Position numbers and translations under genes: made by a program. DNA of 64,000 nucleotides from SXNM01 sp964586155 (GTDB lineage Bacteria > Myxococcota_A > UBA9042), in the NCBI GenBank assembly GCA_964586155.1, contig CAZPHC010000005.1, positions 124,001 through 188,000 of the forward strand. The letters run 5' to 3'. Of this stretch, positions 61,956-64,000 are shown in pieces. Below the pieces are notes generated by a model. It was not told the DNA's origin. It made no database searches and was given only the letters and a program-made list of their open reading frames with translations. Positions within the stretch are counted from its first letter, which is position 1. Every line of letters starts with the position of its first letter.

Positions 61956-62714
61956 ATGTCCGATCCGACCCCGTTGATCCCGGCCGTCTGGACGCTCGTC
62001 GAGCCGACCCTGCCGGTGCTCGTCGGCTGCTACCGGCTCGGCGCTCACGTCCAGGCCAACGCCGTCGTCGTCGGTCTTGGCGGCGACAAGGTGATGCTGC
62101 TGAGCCCGCCGAGCGCGCCGGACGCCGATGCGCTGCACCAGGCCCTGGTCGATGGCTGCCCCGGGCTGCCCGGCGGCGCAGAGGTCATCGCCATCGCGAC
62201 GCCGAGCCGTGGCCATACCGCCGGCTTCGCCCACGCCGCGGCACGTTGGCCTGCGGCCCGGATCTACGCGCCCGCCGACGCGATCGCCAAGGTGCAGACG
62301 CTGGTGCCCGCGGACCGCACGGTGGAGCCGCTCGCGGCGCTGGCCTCGTCGCTGCCGGCGCCGCTCTCGCTCGTCATCCCGCCGCACCAACGCCTCAGCG
62401 ACGCGATCGGCCGCTTCCGCACCGACGCCGGCACGGTCTGGTACGTCAACGATCTGCTGACGAACATGACGAGCCTGCCCGAGCCTTGGCTGCTGCGCAC
62501 CGCGCTCGGCCTGCTCGGCTTCGCCACCGGGCTGCGGCCGAACCGCTTCGCCTGGCGGCGGCGGATCGTCAGCGACGCGAGCGCCCTGTCGGGCTGGTTT
62601 GCCCAGGAGCTGGCGCTGGCGCCGCCGCTGGCCCTGGTGGTCGGCCACGGGCCGCCGGTGGTCGATCGCGCGGCGCTCGCGGCCCTGACCGAGACGATCG
62701 ACGCGCTGCGATAG
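61956..62714 (+). CDS. Unknown protein, DUF4336 / metallo-beta-lactamase-like
   Basis: A 252-residue cytoplasmic protein with an alternating beta/alpha pattern (NAVVVGLGGDKVMLLSPPSA, PSRGHTAGF, ARIYAPADAIAKVQTL, VWYVNDLLTNM) like the DUF4336 branch of the metallo-beta-lactamase fold. The HxHxDH zinc motif is absent, so zinc hydrolase activity is doubtful. ATG 61956 has GGAG eight bases upstream; ATG 61938 is in frame without one. The last 146 bp overlap the end of the convergent gene at 62569. Confidence 0.65.
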   Translation: MSDPTPLIPAVWTLVEPTLPVLVGCYRLGAHVQANAVVVGLGGDKVMLLSPPSAPDADALHQALVDGCPGLPGGAEVIAIATPSRGHTAGFAHAAARWPAARIYAPADAIAKVQTLVPADRTVEPLAALASSLPAPLSLVIPPHQRLSDAIGRFRTDAGTVWYVNDLLTNMTSLPEPWLLRTALGLLGFATGLRPNRFAWRRRIVSDASALSGWFAQELALAPPLALVVGHGPPVVDRAALAALTETIDALR

Positions 62715-63261
62715 CTGGCGCCGGCGCTGGCGGCAGCGCGATCTCGGCCTGGTAGCCGTTGCCGTCGCCGAGCACGACCGAGCGGCCCTTGCCCTGCAGC
62801 GGCAGCGTCCGCACGACGTTGGACTGCGCGCCGTCTTCGGTGAAGGCGTCGATCCGGACCCGCAGCGCGGTCGTGCCCGCGGGCAGCGGCTCGAGCAGCA
62901 GGCGCAGGCGCGTCTCGTGGTGGCCGAGGCGGATGCCGGCGCTGTCGACGCCGACCTCCTGCGCCGACGGCAGCGCGACCAGCGAGAGGTGGGCCTTGGC
63001 GTAGCGGACGATCGCGGCCTTGAGCCCCGGGATGCCGAGCGTACGAAGGTCGCGGTCGGGGGCTTCGGCCCGCAGCGACGCCTCGAAGGCGATCTGCGGC
63101 GCGTGGACCTGCACCCACCAGCCGGCGGCCTCCTGGCGCAGGACGAACGTCGCGACCTGGGGGTTGTGGGCTTCGGCCCGCGTCGGCTGCAGCGCCAGGG
63201 CCAGGGTCAGCGCCAGGGCGGCCGTCGGGGCCCACGTCCGGGGCGAGATCACGGCCTGCAC
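62569..63261 (-). CDS. Secreted protein of unknown function (DUF6702-like)
   Basis: A 230-residue exported protein. A signal peptide (about 1-32, cut near RAEA) is followed by a beta-sandwich-like body (QVATFVLRQEAAGWWVQVHA, TRLRLLLEPLPAGTTALRVRI) reminiscent of DUF6702 proteins. The last about 50 residues (ARRSSRSGPRAPRDRPP) are Arg/Pro/Ala-rich and overlap the convergent gene, so the true end may once have been near 62715 and been lost by frameshift. It starts 3 bp after the YHYH-protein stop and is therefore probably in the same operon. Confidence 0.65.
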   Translation of the reverse strand: MQAVISPRTWAPTAALALTLALALQPTRAEAHNPQVATFVLRQEAAGWWVQVHAPQIAFEASLRAEAPDRDLRTLGIPGLKAAIVRYAKAHLSLVALPSAQEVGVDSAGIRLGHHETRLRLLLEPLPAGTTALRVRIDAFTEDGAQSNVVRTLPLQGKGRSVVLGDGNGYQAEIALPPAPAPAIAARRSSRSGPRAPRDRPPAARGRPPGPAAAPAPAPGQTSPTGRSRR

Positions 63262-63264
63262 GCG

Positions 63265-64000
63265 CTACTTGCTCGACACCGAGAACGCCTTGCTCACCGA
63301 CGCGCCCTTGAGGCAGCCGGGCACGTTCGGCGCGAGCTCCTTGGCCGCGTAGTAGTGGTAGATGCCGCCCGGGTACTCCTTGGTCGGGCCGACCTTGCCG
63401 TTGCAGGCATCCAGGCCCGTCGGCAGGTTGCCGTCGGCGTCGAGCGCGCCGTAGATCGGGTAGCCGTCCTTGGCGAAGCCGACCAGGGCGCTCGGGGCCT
63501 GGGCGATCTTGGTGCAGCTGACGTCGGTGATCTTGTAGGCGTCCAGCACCGAATTCATCGACTCGGCGACGAAGTGCCAGTGGTAGTAGCCGGCCGGGTC
63601 GGCGTGGCCGCCACACGGGTCGAGCGCCGGGATCGCGCCGCCGGGGCCCATGCCCGAGACGACCGAGGGCGGGTCGCCGTTGATCGGCACGCCGTCGAGC
63701 GAGGCGCCGATCAGCTCCACCGTCTCGATCTGGTTGGGCGTGGCGAGGTCCACCGGCGTCACCGGGAACCAGAACGTCACCTCCAAGCCGTCGTCGAACG
63801 CCGCCTCGAGGCAGTAGCCCTTGCCCGACTCGGGCTTCTGGCTCATGTCGCCCGGATCTTGGATGCGCACGTTGCCGCTGTCGTCGACCACGTCGTAGCC
63901 GTCGGCCTCCATCGCGTCCCACAGGGCCTTCTTCATGACCTGGAAGCCGGGGTTGGTCTTGCCGTCGTAGATGCCGAGGCCGCCGATGTCGTTGACCGTC
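63265..64000 (-). CDS. YHYH-domain protein, partial (5' end outside window)
   Basis: The frame runs to the right edge without a start; an internal ATG at 63936 is not the true start because matching sequence (NDIGGLGIYDGKTNPGFQV) continues upstream. The 245 visible residues have the YHYH signature: AGYYHWHF, then GFAKDGYPIYGALD and GGIYHYY. Members are secreted and share a His/Tyr-rich fold of unknown activity. It is followed directly by the DUF6702-like gene. Confidence 0.82.
   Translation of the reverse strand, partial: TVNDIGGLGIYDGKTNPGFQVMKKALWDAMEADGYDVVDDSGNVRIQDPGDMSQKPESGKGYCLEAAFDDGLEVTFWFPVTPVDLATPNQIETVELIGASLDGVPINGDPPSVVSGMGPGGAIPALDPCGGHADPAGYYHWHFVAESMNSVLDAYKITDVSCTKIAQAPSALVGFAKDGYPIYGALDADGNLPTGLDACNGKVGPTKEYPGGIYHYYAAKELAPNVPGCLKGASVSKAFSVSSK

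Noticed and set aside
55067..62755. 2562-residue open frame on the + strand
   Set aside because: It is the antisense of the giant Cys-rich gene; the G/C-rich codons of that gene leave few stops on the other strand, and the product is low-complexity Ala/Val/Gly.

Overview
The window is a high-GC chromosome segment from a myxobacterium-like organism (Myxococcota or former Deltaproteobacteria). This is inferred from Hanks-type kinases with zinc-ribbon N-termini, a MYXO-CTERM-like C-terminal anchor, very large Cys-rich 'DDGNxCT' lipoproteins, Asp/Ala/Thr-rich lipoprotein linkers and G/C-dominated codon use. No rRNA or tRNA gene was seen.

Region 1 (1-17.8 kb) is a phospho-signalling island with more relaxed third-codon GC than the next block. 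It holds a kinase with a C-terminal FHA domain, a membrane-anchored PP2C phosphatase, a VWA-TM-coiled-coil-FHA protein, a zinc-ribbon-FHA protein, two receptor-like kinases, two small secreted LEA-like proteins, an M48 protease, a double-FHA ABCG-type transporter (domain order as in M. tuberculosis Rv1747), and a kinase whose N-terminal region carries a HEPN-like RNxxxxH motif. All the parts of a threonine-phosphorylation circuit are here: writers, eraser, readers and a membrane effector.

Region 2 (18.1-29.9 kb) is mostly housekeeping and envelope genes in very GC3-rich codons: a LOG-like protein, a dienelactone hydrolase, a beta-barrel/thioredoxin fusion split by an in-frame TGA, a thioredoxin-like lipoprotein, a cNMP-GGDEF protein, an RsuA-type pseudouridine synthase, a MauG-type di-haem peroxidase and Tex. 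It ends with a small ORF/nucleotidyltransferase pair of AbiEii/MNT type next to the CRISPR array.

Region 3 (29.9-45.7 kb) is a complete type I-G (formerly I-U) CRISPR-Cas locus. The array has about 66 repeats read on the minus strand. The cas operon is csb1(cas7)-csb2(cas5/6)-cas3-Cas8/Csb3-like-cas4/cas1 fusion-cas2, with a WYL regulator upstream. The first base of the repeat switches part-way along the array. The leader-distal end is expanded by a tandem 190-bp unit joining a CRISPR repeat to a REP-like palindrome that also occurs at 54 kb.

Region 4 (45.7-64 kb) holds an unknown gene divergent from the WYL gene, a kinase with TolB-like and TPR parts, and a relic in which pieces of the unknown gene and of the WYL gene are joined in swapped order. 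Then follow secreted proteins: a lipoprotein with a somatomedin-B-like domain, a MAPEG protein, a VanY-TSP3-MYXO-CTERM protein, a 2447-residue Cys-rich lipoprotein and a YHYH-domain protein cut by the window edge. All calls come from reading sequence and translations by eye; no database search was run.
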